Below are positions 1 to 9,346 of a DNA stretch of 64,000 bases, in pieces. The notes beneath the pieces were generated by a model. The model was given only the letters and a program-made list of their open reading frames with translations. It was not told where the DNA came from and made no database searches. Source of the stretch: Thiohalocapsa sp963704155 (GTDB lineage: Bacteria; Pseudomonadota; Gammaproteobacteria; Chromatiales; Chromatiaceae). The position numbers and the translations under genes are program-made. Every line of letters starts with the position of its first letter. Within the stretch, counting starts at the first letter, position 1. The stretch is from positions 62,001 to 126,000 of the forward strand of contig CAVPHF010000002.1 in NCBI GenBank assembly GCA_963704155.1. The letters run 5' to 3'.

Positions 1-47
1 CGGTCCGCGGGGATGGCGGTTGTTATCGATCGCCACCCGCTGGCCTA

Positions 48-70
48 AGGCGATTTCTGTCAAATCGCCT
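48..70. repeat. Perfect 9-bp inverted repeat upstream of gltS
   Basis: AGGCGATTT at 48-56 and AAATCGCCT at 62-70 form a perfect stem with a 5-base loop. There is no T-run, so it is not a classical terminator. A related motif (GGCGATT, CTGTCAA, CGCCTAA) occurs at 46729-46751 and a weaker one at 58098-58115, so it may belong to a small dispersed repeat family. The rest of 1-192 holds no gene that can be supported. Confidence 0.5.
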
Positions 71-192
71 AAGTGCCCGGCTTATCGGCTGGACATCTGC
101 CCCCGACCGTCAGTCTGCTCCTCTGTGCCGCGCCGCGATCGACTATGCGCGGACCGACTATCGCTCCCGAGAACCCCCAGGCGAGGGCCATC

Positions 193-1425
193 ATGGAATT
201 ACTGGACGGAATACTTCGCATCGATTCGTTTCTTGCCGTCACCATCGGCATCGTGGTGCTGTTCGTCGGCAAACGCCTGAATGAGGGAATCGGCTTCCTG
301 CGCGAGTTTAGTATCCCGGAGCCCGTGACCGGCGGGCTGCTGTTCTCCGTGTTGTTCGGCCTCGCCTATTTCGCTTTCGGTTACGCCATAGAGTTCGAAC
401 TGCGGGCCCGTGACGTGCTGCTGGTGTACTTCTTCACCACCATCGGCATCAATGCCAGCGTCCGCGACCTGCTCGCCGGCGGCAAGCCGCTGTTGATCCT
501 GCTCGGCATCACCATCGCGTTCATGCTGGCGCAGAACCTGACCGGTATCGGTGTGGCCTCGTTGTTCGATCTGCCCGCTGCGGTTGGTGTCATCGGCGGC
601 ACCGTGTCGCTGATCGGCGGTCATGGCACCACCATCGCGTGGGCGCCGTCCATTGCCGAGGACTTCGGCATCGCGAATGCGATGGAGATCGGCATCGCGA
701 GCGCGACCTTCGGTCTGATACTGGCCAGCCTGATGGGCGGGCCGATTGCCAAGTTCCTGATCAACCGCCACAAGCTGGCCCCGGCGCCGCAGGCAGTCGA
801 AGAGATTCAAGACGTCGGCTTGTCGCAGACCCAGGCGAAGCAAGGCGTCGATTACATGGATTTCCTGGGTGCCGTATTGGCGATCCACCTCTGTATCGTC
901 GTCGGCTACTTCCTGAACGAGGCGATCGCCGGGCTCGGGCTCAAGCTGCCGCTGTTCGTGACCTGTCTGTTTGCCGGCATCATGATTACCAATCTGGTGC
1001 CGAAGAGCATGCCGCGACTGACGGGCAAGCCCTGGCCAACGCGAACTGCCGCGATCGCGCTGATTGCCGACATCTCGCTTGGCACCTTCCTCGCCATGTC
1101 GCTGATGAGCATGCAGCTGTGGACCCTGATCGACCTTGCCGGGCCGATCTTCGCCATTTTATTGGCCCAGTTCACGCTGGCGGTGACCGTGACCATTCTC
1201 GTGCTGTTTCCGCTGATGGGCCGAGACTACGACGCGGCGGTGGTTGCCGCCGGCTTCGGCGGCGTCACGCTCGGCTCGACACCCACCGCCATGGCCAACA
1301 TGGCCGCTGTGACGAAGCGCTTCGGCGCCTCGCATCGCGCCTTCATTGTTGTGCCCTTGGTGTCCGCGTTCTTTATCGACCTCGTGAACGCCGTGTTAAT
1401 CCCGTTCTTCCTGCGGTCGTTCTGA
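193..1425 (+). CDS. gltS: Sodium/glutamate symporter GltS
   Basis: A 410-residue inner-membrane protein, close to the usual GltS length of about 400. It would import glutamate with sodium. It is almost entirely hydrophobic helices in two halves. Glycine-rich stretches (GGTVSLIGGHGT about residue 140; GGVTLGSTPTAMANM near residue 360) correspond to the re-entrant loops that carry the transport site in this family. The ATG at 193 is chosen over the upstream in-frame start at 73 because the family-like N-terminus (MELLDGILRIDSF) begins there and a GAGG lies a few bases upstream. The gene stands alone and converges on the SLC13-type transporter gene across three hairpins. Confidence 0.9.
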   Translation: MELLDGILRIDSFLAVTIGIVVLFVGKRLNEGIGFLREFSIPEPVTGGLLFSVLFGLAYFAFGYAIEFELRARDVLLVYFFTTIGINASVRDLLAGGKPLLILLGITIAFMLAQNLTGIGVASLFDLPAAVGVIGGTVSLIGGHGTTIAWAPSIAEDFGIANAMEIGIASATFGLILASLMGGPIAKFLINRHKLAPAPQAVEEIQDVGLSQTQAKQGVDYMDFLGAVLAIHLCIVVGYFLNEAIAGLGLKLPLFVTCLFAGIMITNLVPKSMPRLTGKPWPTRTAAIALIADISLGTFLAMSLMSMQLWTLIDLAGPIFAILLAQFTLAVTVTILVLFPLMGRDYDAAVVAAGFGGVTLGSTPTAMANMAAVTKRFGASHRAFIVVPLVSAFFIDLVNAVLIPFFLRSF

Positions 1426-1441
1426 CTCTCCTTAGCGAGAC

Positions 1442-1475
1442 GCTGATCTATTGGCCATCCTGGCCAAAGATCAGC
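1442..1475. terminator. Hairpin between two convergent transporter genes
   Basis: GCTGATC (1442-1448) pairs with GATCAGC (1469-1475), and inside it TTGGCCA (1451-1457) pairs with TGGCCAA (1461-1467). The stem is long and interrupted only by small bulges, about 17 bases past the gltS stop. There is no T-run on either side, so termination is inferred from position and stability. Confidence 0.5.
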
Positions 1476-1514
1476 ACCTAACCCGAAAACGCCAATTCCG
1501 GGTTCCTTCATTCT

Positions 1515-1532
1515 CAGCGGCTTAGGCCGCTG
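1515..1532. terminator. Second hairpin in the convergent intergenic region
   Basis: CAGCGGC and GCCGCTG are separated by TTAG: a 7-bp GC stem with a 4-base loop. It lies between the ends of gltS and the SLC13-type gene and lacks a T-run. Confidence 0.35.
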
Positions 1533-1561
1533 CAAACGACGGGGTGTCCTGCCCCGCACGA

Positions 1562-1586
1562 GAAGCGCTGACTGTTTCGGCGCTTC
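1562..1586 (-). terminator. Hairpin just past the SLC13-type gene stop
   Basis: GAAGCGC (1562-1568) and GCGCTTC (1580-1586) form a 7-bp stem with an 11-base loop directly after the stop codon of the minus-strand gene. There is no T-run; it could be a factor-dependent end or an mRNA-protecting hairpin. Confidence 0.35.
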
Positions 1587-1587
1587 C

Positions 1588-3426
1588 CTAGGCTGGATAC
1601 AGCGGCAACAGCCAGGCGACCATGAACACCGCGATGACCATGACGATCAGTGTCAGCGGCAAGCCGATGCGAATGAAGTCGCCGAAGCTGTAACCACCGG
1701 CGGTCGCCACCAGCGTATTGATGGGCGAGATCGGCGTCATGAAGGCCGCGGAGGCGGCCAGCGCGATGATCATCGCGAAGGGGTACGGAGACGCCTCCAG
1801 TGCCTCGGCCATGGCCAGACCGATAGGGATCATCAGCACCGCGTTGGCGGTGTTGACGATGAACAGGCCCAGGACCACGGTGACGGCGAAAAGCAGCACG
1901 AGTATCGCGTAAGGTCCGGCATCGCCCACTAGTGCCACGAGCCCCTGGGCGGCCATATCGACGCCGCCGGTGCGTTCGAGCGCAAGCGCGAACGGCAACA
2001 TGCCGACGATCATGACCAAGCTCTTCAAATGGATCGAGCGATAGGCGCTGTCAAGATCGATACAGCCGAACGCCGTCATCAGCACGCAGCCGAGCAGCGC
2101 GGCGTGCACGTTCGGCACAACGCCGGTTGCCATCAACGTAATCACCAGTGCCAGTGTTGCGATGGCGAAGGGTGCCTTGCTCGCCGCCGGCAGGACCTCG
2201 TCGTACTCGCGCGGAAGGTTCAACACGACCAGATCACGCGCGCCTTTCTGTAGACGCCGGATGGTCCGCCATGGCCCGGCAAGCAACACCGTGTCGCCGA
2301 CCTTGAGCTTGCGCTCCCGCAGATGGTGCGGCTCCATTGCCTCGCGCTTGCGGCGGATACCAACCATGCTCAGCTCGGATTCGACCAGGCTCTCCGCCTC
2401 GGCGACGGTCTTGCGCACGAACTGCGACTCGGCCGGAATAATGACCTCCACCATGCCGACGTCCTGTGCACGGTCGCTGAAGTAGCGCCCGGAGCGCGGC
2501 AGCAAGTCGACGCCATACTCGGCAACGATGGCGTCGACATCAGCAATCGGTGCATCGACGTCGATCAGCAGCACGTCGCCAGGCGCAAGATAGGTGTTGG
2601 CCGTGCGCGGCAAGAACTTGCGGGCGCGACCCTGTCCACGCTCGATCAAAATGATGCGGGCACCGACCTTATTCGGCAGGTCCATCTCACCGAGGGTGCG
2701 ACCGAGCAGCGACGAGTTTGGGCGCACGCGGACGCGGTACTCGCGCTCGACCAGTTTGTATTGCTCGACCCAGCGTTTGAGTTTGGGCCGCAGCTGTTGT
2801 GCCGAGTCGGCGACCGCATCCTTGGCGAGCCAGCGACGTGCGACCAGCATGTAGAGCACGCTCGCGCACAGGATAGGCACACCGAAGGGCGTGAAGGAGA
2901 AGAAGTTGAAACCCTCCGCACCGAAGCGCACCAGCTCGTAGTTGATGATCAGATTCGGCGAGGTCGCCACCAGCGTCATCATGCCGCTGATCAAGGCGGC
3001 GTAGGCCATCGGCATCATCAGCTTGCCGGCGGCAATGCCCTTGCGGCTAGCGATACGGAGCACGACCGGGATGAACATCGCCACGACGCCAGTCGAAGAC
3101 ATCACCGAGCCGAGCACGCCGACCGCCAGCATCAGCATGGTCAGCAGCCGCCAAGCACTGTCCCCGCCGCGCGTCGCCAGCCAGTCTCCGATACTCTGCG
3201 CCACGCCCGTGCGCGCCAGCGCCTCGCCGATGACGAACATGGCCCCGATCAGCACGATGTTGGGGTTGCTGAAGCCGGCAATCGACTCCTGAACCGTGAT
3301 CACGCCGGTGAACGGCAACGCCGTCATCATGATGACCGCCACCGCGTCGGCCCGCGGCCGGTTGAACGCGAACATCAGGATGGCGGTGGCAAGGAGCAGT
3401 AGGATGGTCAGCAGGTCGGCGGTCAT
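1588..3426 (-). CDS. SLC13/DASS-type sodium:anion symporter with two RCK_C domains
   Basis: A 612-residue inner-membrane transporter of the divalent-anion symporter group (SAC1/YfbS-like), probably for sulfate or a dicarboxylate; the substrate cannot be read from the sequence. N-terminal helices (1-205) carry the family motif TSPNLIINYEL. A cytoplasmic insert of about 210-400 contains two tandem TrkA-C-type regulatory domains (PNSSLLGRTLGEMDL and ESQFVRKTVAEAE). A second helical block ends with TPISPINTLV, the internal counterpart of the first motif. The ATG at 3426 is supported by AGGAGA six bases upstream. It is monocistronic, divergent from the phospholipase gene. Confidence 0.85.
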   Translation of the reverse strand: MTADLLTILLLLATAILMFAFNRPRADAVAVIMMTALPFTGVITVQESIAGFSNPNIVLIGAMFVIGEALARTGVAQSIGDWLATRGGDSAWRLLTMLMLAVGVLGSVMSSTGVVAMFIPVVLRIASRKGIAAGKLMMPMAYAALISGMMTLVATSPNLIINYELVRFGAEGFNFFSFTPFGVPILCASVLYMLVARRWLAKDAVADSAQQLRPKLKRWVEQYKLVEREYRVRVRPNSSLLGRTLGEMDLPNKVGARIILIERGQGRARKFLPRTANTYLAPGDVLLIDVDAPIADVDAIVAEYGVDLLPRSGRYFSDRAQDVGMVEVIIPAESQFVRKTVAEAESLVESELSMVGIRRKREAMEPHHLRERKLKVGDTVLLAGPWRTIRRLQKGARDLVVLNLPREYDEVLPAASKAPFAIATLALVITLMATGVVPNVHAALLGCVLMTAFGCIDLDSAYRSIHLKSLVMIVGMLPFALALERTGGVDMAAQGLVALVGDAGPYAILVLLFAVTVVLGLFIVNTANAVLMIPIGLAMAEALEASPYPFAMIIALAASAAFMTPISPINTLVATAGGYSFGDFIRIGLPLTLIVMVIAVFMVAWLLPLYPA

Positions 3427-3702
3427 CTACAGTCTCCTTGGAGCGCGGCACAAGCGGCCGCTGGGCGTGATCATTGACCGAGCGCCCGTCGGCGCGAGAG
3501 CGCGGAACCTTATTGCAGAAGGCCAAGCGGTGGCAAGCGGGCACGCGGTCGGCAGCGCCGACGCCGGCACGCTCCACGGACGCCAAGCTCCGCCCGACCT
3601 GTTTGATTGCTCGTCGCCGGTCGCGCCGCTCCCAGATAGAATCGCGCGGCATCCAGGCTCGAACGCGCTCGCCTACTCCCAGCCGATAAAGGATTTCACT
3701 CG

Positions 3703-4797
3703 ATGCACCATCCAGCCGCTTCCCGCGCCCTGCCGGGATCTCTGCTAGCCGTCGCGATCACGGGCGGGCTTTTCGCCGTCCCGGGGGCGATCACGGCGGC
3801 ACCGGCATCCTCTGTGCTAACGGAATGCGCGCCGATCGTCTCTGATCAGGCGCGCCTCGACTGCTATGACCGCGTCAGCGGCCGCGATGTCATGCCGCTG
3901 GCCAGCACGCCGGCATCCGAGCCGATGCAAGCGCCCGCGGCACCGGCATCGAACGGCGGAGCCCCCGGCGCGCGATCGGCCGCGCCAACCCGGGAAGCGG
4001 ACTCGATGATCGACTCTGCCTGGGGCTTCGAGCCCGGCTCGGAGCGCTACTTAATCGATTTCTACCGGCAAAACTATGTGCTGCTGGCCAACTACACCAA
4101 CAACATCAACAACCGGCCCTTTTCCCCGATTTTCGAAGCATTGGAGGGTGAGGAGCAGGACTTCGACTCGGTGGAGACGCGCTTCCAGCTCAGCTTCAAG
4201 TTTCGCATTTGGGCATCGCATGACCGTCGCTTCGGCCTCTGGGCCGCCTATACGCAGATGAGCCAGTGGCAGGTCTATAACGAGGAGATCTCAAGGCCCT
4301 TCCGCGAGACCAACTACCAGCCCGAACTCTTTGCGACCTATCGCCCCAACGTCAGCTTCGCCGGCTTTCATTGGCGGCTGCTGAAGTTCGGCTACGACCA
4401 TGAGTCGAACGGCCGCTCGGACCCCATCTCGCGCAGTTGGGATCGGCTGATCGCGGAGGTCGGCATCGAACGCGGCGACCTGGCTTTGCTGATCCGCCCG
4501 TGGATTCGCATCGATAAAGACGACAGCGACGACGACAACCCCGACATCACGGATTACATGGGGCATGGCGATATCACCGGAATCTACCGATGGCGCGGCC
4601 ACAGCTTCGCACTGATGGGCCGTGGCAATCTGGCGACCGGCAAGGGTGCTGCGGCGCTCACTTGGACGACGCCGCCGCTGATCGGCCCGTTGCGCGGCTA
4701 CGTCAGAGGTTTCGCCGGCTACGGCGACAGCCTGATCGACTACAACTGGAATCAGCAGACCATCGGCGCCGGGCTGACGCTGAACAGCCTGCTTTGA
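3703..4797 (+). CDS. pldA: Outer-membrane phospholipase A (OMPLA)
   Basis: A calcium-dependent beta-barrel phospholipase that removes phospholipids misplaced in the outer leaflet, 364 residues. A signal peptide covers about residues 1-33. A low-complexity Ala/Pro linker (about 65-100) makes it longer than the enterobacterial enzyme (about 290). The barrel starts near residue 115. The signature YDHESNGRSDP supplies catalytic His233 and Ser235. The third triad position, Asn156 in E. coli, aligns by spacing with Asp247 (SRSWDR instead of SRSWNR), so the triad would be Asp-His-Ser. An AAGGA precedes the ATG. Its role complements the Mla system encoded at 38.7-41.8 kb. Confidence 0.92.
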   Translation: MHHPAASRALPGSLLAVAITGGLFAVPGAITAAPASSVLTECAPIVSDQARLDCYDRVSGRDVMPLASTPASEPMQAPAAPASNGGAPGARSAAPTREADSMIDSAWGFEPGSERYLIDFYRQNYVLLANYTNNINNRPFSPIFEALEGEEQDFDSVETRFQLSFKFRIWASHDRRFGLWAAYTQMSQWQVYNEEISRPFRETNYQPELFATYRPNVSFAGFHWRLLKFGYDHESNGRSDPISRSWDRLIAEVGIERGDLALLIRPWIRIDKDDSDDDNPDITDYMGHGDITGIYRWRGHSFALMGRGNLATGKGAAALTWTTPPLIGPLRGYVRGFAGYGDSLIDYNWNQQTIGAGLTLNSLL

Positions 4798-4890
4798 GTA
4801 AGCCCGCCGGCTCCTCCGCGTCTGCGGTTGCCCCGGCCGCAACCGCGTCGTGCGTCCACCAGGGCTCGTGCGTCCATAGCCGATGATCGC

Positions 4891-4916
4891 CAATTTCGGT
4901 CACCAATTTCGGTCAA
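4891..4916. repeat. Tandem 13-mer followed by an A-run
   Basis: CAATTTCGGTCAC at 4891-4903 is repeated as CAATTTCGGTCAA at 4904-4916 and runs into AAAA. It sits 18 bases before the next start codon, so it may be a regulatory site or a slippage product. A GGTTGC/GCAACC hairpin just upstream could end pldA transcription. Confidence 0.4.
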
Positions 4917-4934
4917 AAAAGACGCCCTGCACCA

Positions 4935-6470
4935 ATGACGCTATCGATGCAACGCGCAACTCAGACTTTGCTGGCCGGCCTCATTGGCCTTGCTTGTCTG
5001 TCATTGAGCGCATGTCAATCCCTGGCGCCGGTCAAGCCCGAGGCGGCTGCTCGCCAGCTTGATCGTTCGCTCCAGCTGATGACCTCGGCGGACGTCGGTG
5101 TGCGCGCGCGGCAAGCGGCGCAGGCGGACTATCGCCGCGCCGTCAACCGCCTGCTGCCGGCCGTGCTGCGGGAGGAGTCTGCACCTGCCATCAGTCTCGC
5201 CCCGGCTGATCCGCCGCGCTGGCCGGGTGCGGACGACTTCACCGAGATCACGCCGGTGCATCGCCGGCGAGAGACGACCCCGGCGCTGCATCGCGACGGT
5301 CTGGGATCACCGGCGGTCGGCGTGGTACTCCCGAGCGGCCCGAACTCACCCAGACGCGGCTATCGGGTGCCTTTGACGGTGCTCGCGCTGCCAAGTGCGG
5401 ACGCGGACGAGGCCATTCAGGTCAAGCTGGCGGATCCGACCCGCGTCGATTCGGTCCGTGTCGGTCAGCGCAGCCTGCCCGTTGCGATGGACCTCGACGC
5501 CCCACTGGACGCTACGCGCGCGATGGGACCGGACGTCTTCGCGGGCTTTCGTTACCTGTTGCGCGCCAACCGCTTCGGCGGCCGCTCCCGGATCACCTTC
5601 CTGCAACCGTTCGACCCGGATAAACGGCCATTGGTGCTGATTCATGGCCTGATGACGACGCCGCGGATGTGGGACAGGCTCGGACGCGAGCTGTTGGCCG
5701 ATCCGCTGGTGCGCGAGCACTATCAGATCTGGTTCTTCTTCTATCCGACCGCACAGCCGGTGCCCTTGTCGGCGCTGCAATTGCGTGAGGCCTTGGACGA
5801 GGCATCAGGCCGTTATGCTGTGCGCAAACCGATGGTGCTGGTCGGCTACAGCATGGGCGGGGTTCTCGCCAGTGCGCAGCTGTCGGGGCTTACGATCGAT
5901 GATGCCGAGCGGATCTTGCCGGGCGTGTCAGGGCTCCCCGAGGCGAGCCCGGTACGCCAAGCCCTGACGTTCGAGCCGCGGCAAGACGTGAGCCGTGCAG
6001 TGTTCATGTTTACACCACACCGCGGCAGCCGCCTGGCATCGCTGAGTCTCACGGCATGGGCAACGCGTCTGATACAGCTTCCGGAATGGGTCAGAAGCGA
6101 ATTGACCGCGGTTGCCGATACCGTGGTCGGTTTATCCTATGGCACGCTGCCGACCAGCATCCATGGTTTGTCACCGGATTCGCAGTTCCTCCAGAGTCTT
6201 GCTGGGGTTGAGCCAAGGGTACCGACGCACTCCATCATTGGCGACCGCGGACGCCGCGGCGATCTCTTGGCCAGCTCCGATGGCGTCGTGCCCTATTCCA
6301 GCGCGCATCGGCCGGGGGCGGTCTCTGAGCGCGTGGTGCCGACCGGACACGGCGGTTTCGATCATCCGCAATCGGTCGCCGAGCTGATTCGCATACTGCA
6401 TCTCGAGCTCGAGACCGACGACGCGTCCTCGAAAGCGCGTTCGCTGGGGGCGCCGCCTCCGGCGCGATGA
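4935..6470 (+). CDS. Lipoprotein alpha/beta-hydrolase (lipase-like)
   Basis: A 511-residue envelope protein with a lipoprotein signal (LSLSAC, lipid-modified Cys about residue 27). Residues about 50-210 are a variable region with no recognised domain. The alpha/beta-hydrolase core begins at KRPLVLIHGLMTTPRMW (oxyanion-hole HG motif). It has the nucleophile elbow GYSMGG, a FTPHRGS strand and a late His in TGHGGFDHP. This gives a complete Ser-Asp-His type arrangement, probably a lipase or esterase exposed to the periplasm. The substrate is unknown. It follows pldA on the same strand after 137 bases, so they may be co-transcribed. Confidence 0.8.
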   Translation: MTLSMQRATQTLLAGLIGLACLSLSACQSLAPVKPEAAARQLDRSLQLMTSADVGVRARQAAQADYRRAVNRLLPAVLREESAPAISLAPADPPRWPGADDFTEITPVHRRRETTPALHRDGLGSPAVGVVLPSGPNSPRRGYRVPLTVLALPSADADEAIQVKLADPTRVDSVRVGQRSLPVAMDLDAPLDATRAMGPDVFAGFRYLLRANRFGGRSRITFLQPFDPDKRPLVLIHGLMTTPRMWDRLGRELLADPLVREHYQIWFFFYPTAQPVPLSALQLREALDEASGRYAVRKPMVLVGYSMGGVLASAQLSGLTIDDAERILPGVSGLPEASPVRQALTFEPRQDVSRAVFMFTPHRGSRLASLSLTAWATRLIQLPEWVRSELTAVADTVVGLSYGTLPTSIHGLSPDSQFLQSLAGVEPRVPTHSIIGDRGRRGDLLASSDGVVPYSSAHRPGAVSERVVPTGHGGFDHPQSVAELIRILHLELETDDASSKARSLGAPPPAR

Positions 6471-6527
6471 CAGACGCCCGCGCGCCGCCTTTCCATCGGC
6501 CGCTGCGGCGAGCATCACGGTTCGCGG

Positions 6528-7319
6528 TCAGTCTGCGGTCGCCTGCTGCTCGTCTTCCCCGGCCTCGAGTCCGAGCCGCGAGGCCAGCCAGGGGATGCTC
6601 CAGCCCTGCAGGACCAGGGATGCGATCACGACCATGAACACGATGTTGAAGAAGTTGGTATCGATTGGGCCTGGGCTGACGACCGGAATGATCGCCAGAA
6701 AGATCGGAACGGCACCGAGCAGCCCCACCCAGGAGATGAACACGCGCTCTCTGAGCGAGTACCTGAATGGCGCTAGACTCACGGCAACCGCGAGCGGGCG
6801 GGCGATGAAGATCAGGATGAAGGCGACCCCCGCCGCCACGGACGCCTCGGCCAGTAGTTCATGCGGGGTGACGAGCAGGCCGAGCATCAGGAACATCAGG
6901 ATCTGACTGAGCCAAGCCAGGCTGTCGTGGGTGATGCTCAATTCGACGCGCCGTTCTCCATGCATGCGATGGATCAGCATCAGCCCGCAGAGATAAACGG
7001 CCAGGTAGCCGCTGCCGCCGAGCAGTTGAGTTCCCGAAAACAATGCCAGCGCGGCGGCCAAGGCCATCACGGCAAACAACCCATTCGCCAGCGGCAGGCG
7101 ATTGATCAGCCAGGCCAACGCGATACTGCCGATCTGGTATGCCAGATCGAAGTCGTTGAATTCCAGACCACCAGGTCCGTCCTGCCCCATCAGCATACCG
7201 ATGGCGAGAAAGACCAGCAGGATGGGCGCCCCGAGACGGGTTGACAGGGGGCTAACGAGGACGCTGATCAGCACCAGGCCGGCGCCGATCAGCATTGAGG
7301 GTTCCAGCGAAAGTTCCAA
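6528..7319 (-). pseudogene. Remnant of an NhaP2-type K+/H+ antiporter with an internal in-frame deletion
   Basis: The 263-residue product matches the two ends of the transmembrane part of NhaP2/CvrA antiporters, which are normally about 570-580 residues. Residues 1-69 (RLGAPILLVFLAIGMLMG and following) match the first helices. From residue 70 (WLINRLPLANGLF) the sequence continues at a point that lies about 150 residues further on in full-length relatives. The lost block contains the conserved GSTDAAAVFSLL and SGSNDP segments that carry the ion-binding acidic residues. The C-terminal TrkA-C domain is also absent. The frame is open across the junction near base 7112. A working antiporter is unlikely; the alignment is from memory of the family. 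Confidence 0.75.
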
Positions 7320-7378
7320 AGGGTCCGATCCGTGATTAGAGGACGCGGCCTATGGAACGACTTGGGCCATGCTGGCGA

Positions 7379-7624
7379 TCAGTCGATATTACCTTTCTGA
7401 TGCTGGTCCTGCAGAAAGCCACCGAGCGCGCCGGCGCCGGCACCGATCAGTGCGCCGCGGCCGGCGTTGCCGCTGAACGAACCGACCGCGGCGCCGGTCG
7501 CAGCACCGATCGCGGCGCCGCTGCCGGCCCGCGAGGTGGTCGTCGTACCGCAACCGGACAGGCTGGCGGCGGTCAGAAGCAGCACTATGGTAAAGCCGAG
7601 CAAGCGCTTGTTGTACATATACAT
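7379..7624 (-). CDS. Small glycine-zipper lipoprotein
   Basis: An 81-residue lipoprotein with signal peptide and lipobox LSGC (Cys about 25). The mature part is Gly/Ala-rich (GSGAAIGAATGAAVG and GALIGAGAGALGG), the two-helix pattern of glycine-zipper proteins such as YmgG/OsmB-like envelope proteins. It probably inserts in or coats the outer membrane. The exact role is unknown. The first Met (7624) and the third residue Met (7618) are both possible starts. It is separated from the antiporter remnant by 59 bases. Confidence 0.75.
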   Translation of the reverse strand: MYMYNKRLLGFTIVLLLTAASLSGCGTTTTSRAGSGAAIGAATGAAVGSFSGNAGRGALIGAGAGALGGFLQDQHQKGNID

Positions 7625-8135
7625 TGTCGATGATTCCTGTGAAAGCCGCTCTCGCGGTCTGATTGCATGTGTCGGCGGCGCTACACCTACCCGGCACGCT
7701 CTTGTCTACATGACCCGCTCACGCTGCGAAACCTCTTTATGTTACGTCCCGAGGTGATTCTCGGCCAACATTTTTCCTTATCGAGTCGCGCCCGATCGAT
7801 TGGACGCGCGAGCGCGGTGCAGGTTCCGACCAATCGCGATTGTACACCGGCTGTTTGTACACTGGGCCGTCCCACGCCGTCGGAGGCGGCGCGCTCTGCC
7901 AAGGGTTCAGACATTGCCAGTTACTGGCATCGCCGTTAGCATCGCTGCTCCCGTCGGCGCGCTGGAGAAGGGTCCAGTGTCGCCCGCGGGTATCGCCGAC
8001 GCGTCGCAGAGACGATTAGCCGGGGCCATGCTGAAAAGCAGATCGGCCGGCGTCCCGTCCACCGATCGACAGCCATTTCTTCCGGGTAGGCGTCGAGCGA
8101 ACTGCTGGGCCCTGATGTCCACGGGAACCTGGCCT
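7625..8135. other. Non-coding stretch between divergent genes
   Basis: About 510 bases between the glycine-zipper gene and the damaged hydrolase. The plus-strand frame is open through part of it, but its translation is Arg-rich with no domain. The promoters of both flanking genes should lie here. No clear operator, terminator or RNA gene was seen. Confidence 0.5.
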
Positions 8136-9316
8136 ATGCGCATCGTCGAAGCCGCCAAATGCGCCGCGCTGTATCTATCCGTTGCCGTTCTCGGCTTCAT
8201 CGCCGGCTTGCTGCTGCATGGCATGTCCGACGGACCCTACAGCCTGCCCGCCTTGGGCCAGGCGCTCGAGCGTCAGGGCTATAGAGTGCTTGGGCTGCGC
8301 ATGCCCGGGCACGGCACCGCTCCGGCCGGGCTGCGCACGGTGACCTGGGAGGACATGGCCGCGGCGACGCGCCTCGGCATGGCGCATCTGGCCGAGGCAC
8401 TGGACGGCGAGCCCGTGCACATCATGGGCTATTCGACCGGCGGCACGCTGGCGGTCGATTACAGCCTCAGTGCACTGGCCGGGGTCGACTCGCCAGTGCC
8501 AGCGAGTCTGGTGCTGATATCGCCGGCCATTGGCGTGACGCGGATGGCCCGGCTGACCCGTTGGTTCCACTGGCTTTCACACCTGCCGGGTCTCGAGCAG
8601 CTGGCCTGGACCAGTCTGGTGCCCGAGTTCGACCCGTTTAACTACAACGCGTTTTCCGCCAATGCCAGCCTGCAGGTTCACCGGATGACCCGCTCGGTCG
8701 CCGAGCGCGTCAGACGGCTCGCCGCGGCCGAGCCGATCGGCGATTTCCCGCCGACGCTTATCTTGTTGACCGCCGTCGACGCCACCGTGTCGCCGGATGC
8801 CGTAGTGGATAACTTGCTGAAACATCTGGCTTCCGGCCGCCACGAGATGCTGTTGTACGACATCAACCGCTGCGCGCTGAAGTCGCCGTCGATCGTCGCG
8901 AACACGGCACCGGTGGTCGACCGGCTGATGCAGGATGCGACCCTGCCCTTCAGTATCAGCCTGGTCCGCAATGCCTCGCCCAACAGCCGGCAGACCGTGG
9001 TCGACCGCAAGCCCGCGTTCGCGGCCGACGCGGCCAGCTCGGAGCCGCTCGATGTCCCCTGGCCCGGTGACGTCATTTCACTCTCTCACGTCGACCTGCC
9101 ATTTCCTCCGGACGACCCCCTCTATGGCCGTTACCCACCTGAGGTCAATGGCAGTTATTCCTTGGACAACTGGCTATTCGCGGTCAACGCGGCGTCTTGA
9201 AATTACCGGCGCAGTGGTTGCTCCGCCTCAGGCACAACCCATTTTACGACTACCAGGAACATCGGGTGCTGAACTGGATCGACAGCGCGAATGGCCGCGA
9301 TGACCGGTCCCGCTGA
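8136..9316 (+). pseudogene. Alpha/beta-hydrolase gene damaged by an internal deletion and a C-terminal frameshift
   Basis: Residues 1-24 are a membrane segment that runs straight into the oxyanion motif LLLHGMSDGPYSL. Full-length relatives carry roughly 100 residues between these elements, so a block near base 8205 seems lost in frame. The core is otherwise intact: LGLRMPGHG, nucleophile elbow GYSTGG, and LTAVDATVSP for the acidic strand. The reading frame stops at 9200. The overlapping frame from about 9150 to 9316 encodes a family-like tail (LGQLAIRGQRGVL, then LRHNPFYDYQEHRVL). Adding one G near 9149-9151 would join the two frames. ATG 8136 is preferred, with 8115 as an alternative. The frameshift could be a sequencing error; the deletion is less easily explained that way. 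Confidence 0.75.
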
Positions 9317-9346
9317 TGCCGCGCCCAGCCTACAGAGGCGATCGAG

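Noticed and set aside
2323..3402. 359-residue open frame opposite the SLC13-type gene
   Set aside because: Shadow composition rich in His, Arg and Asp; the other strand encodes a clear transporter.
6528..7319. A complete short cation antiporter
   Set aside because: The conserved ion-binding helices and the C-terminal regulatory domain are absent, and residue 69 joins two distant family segments.
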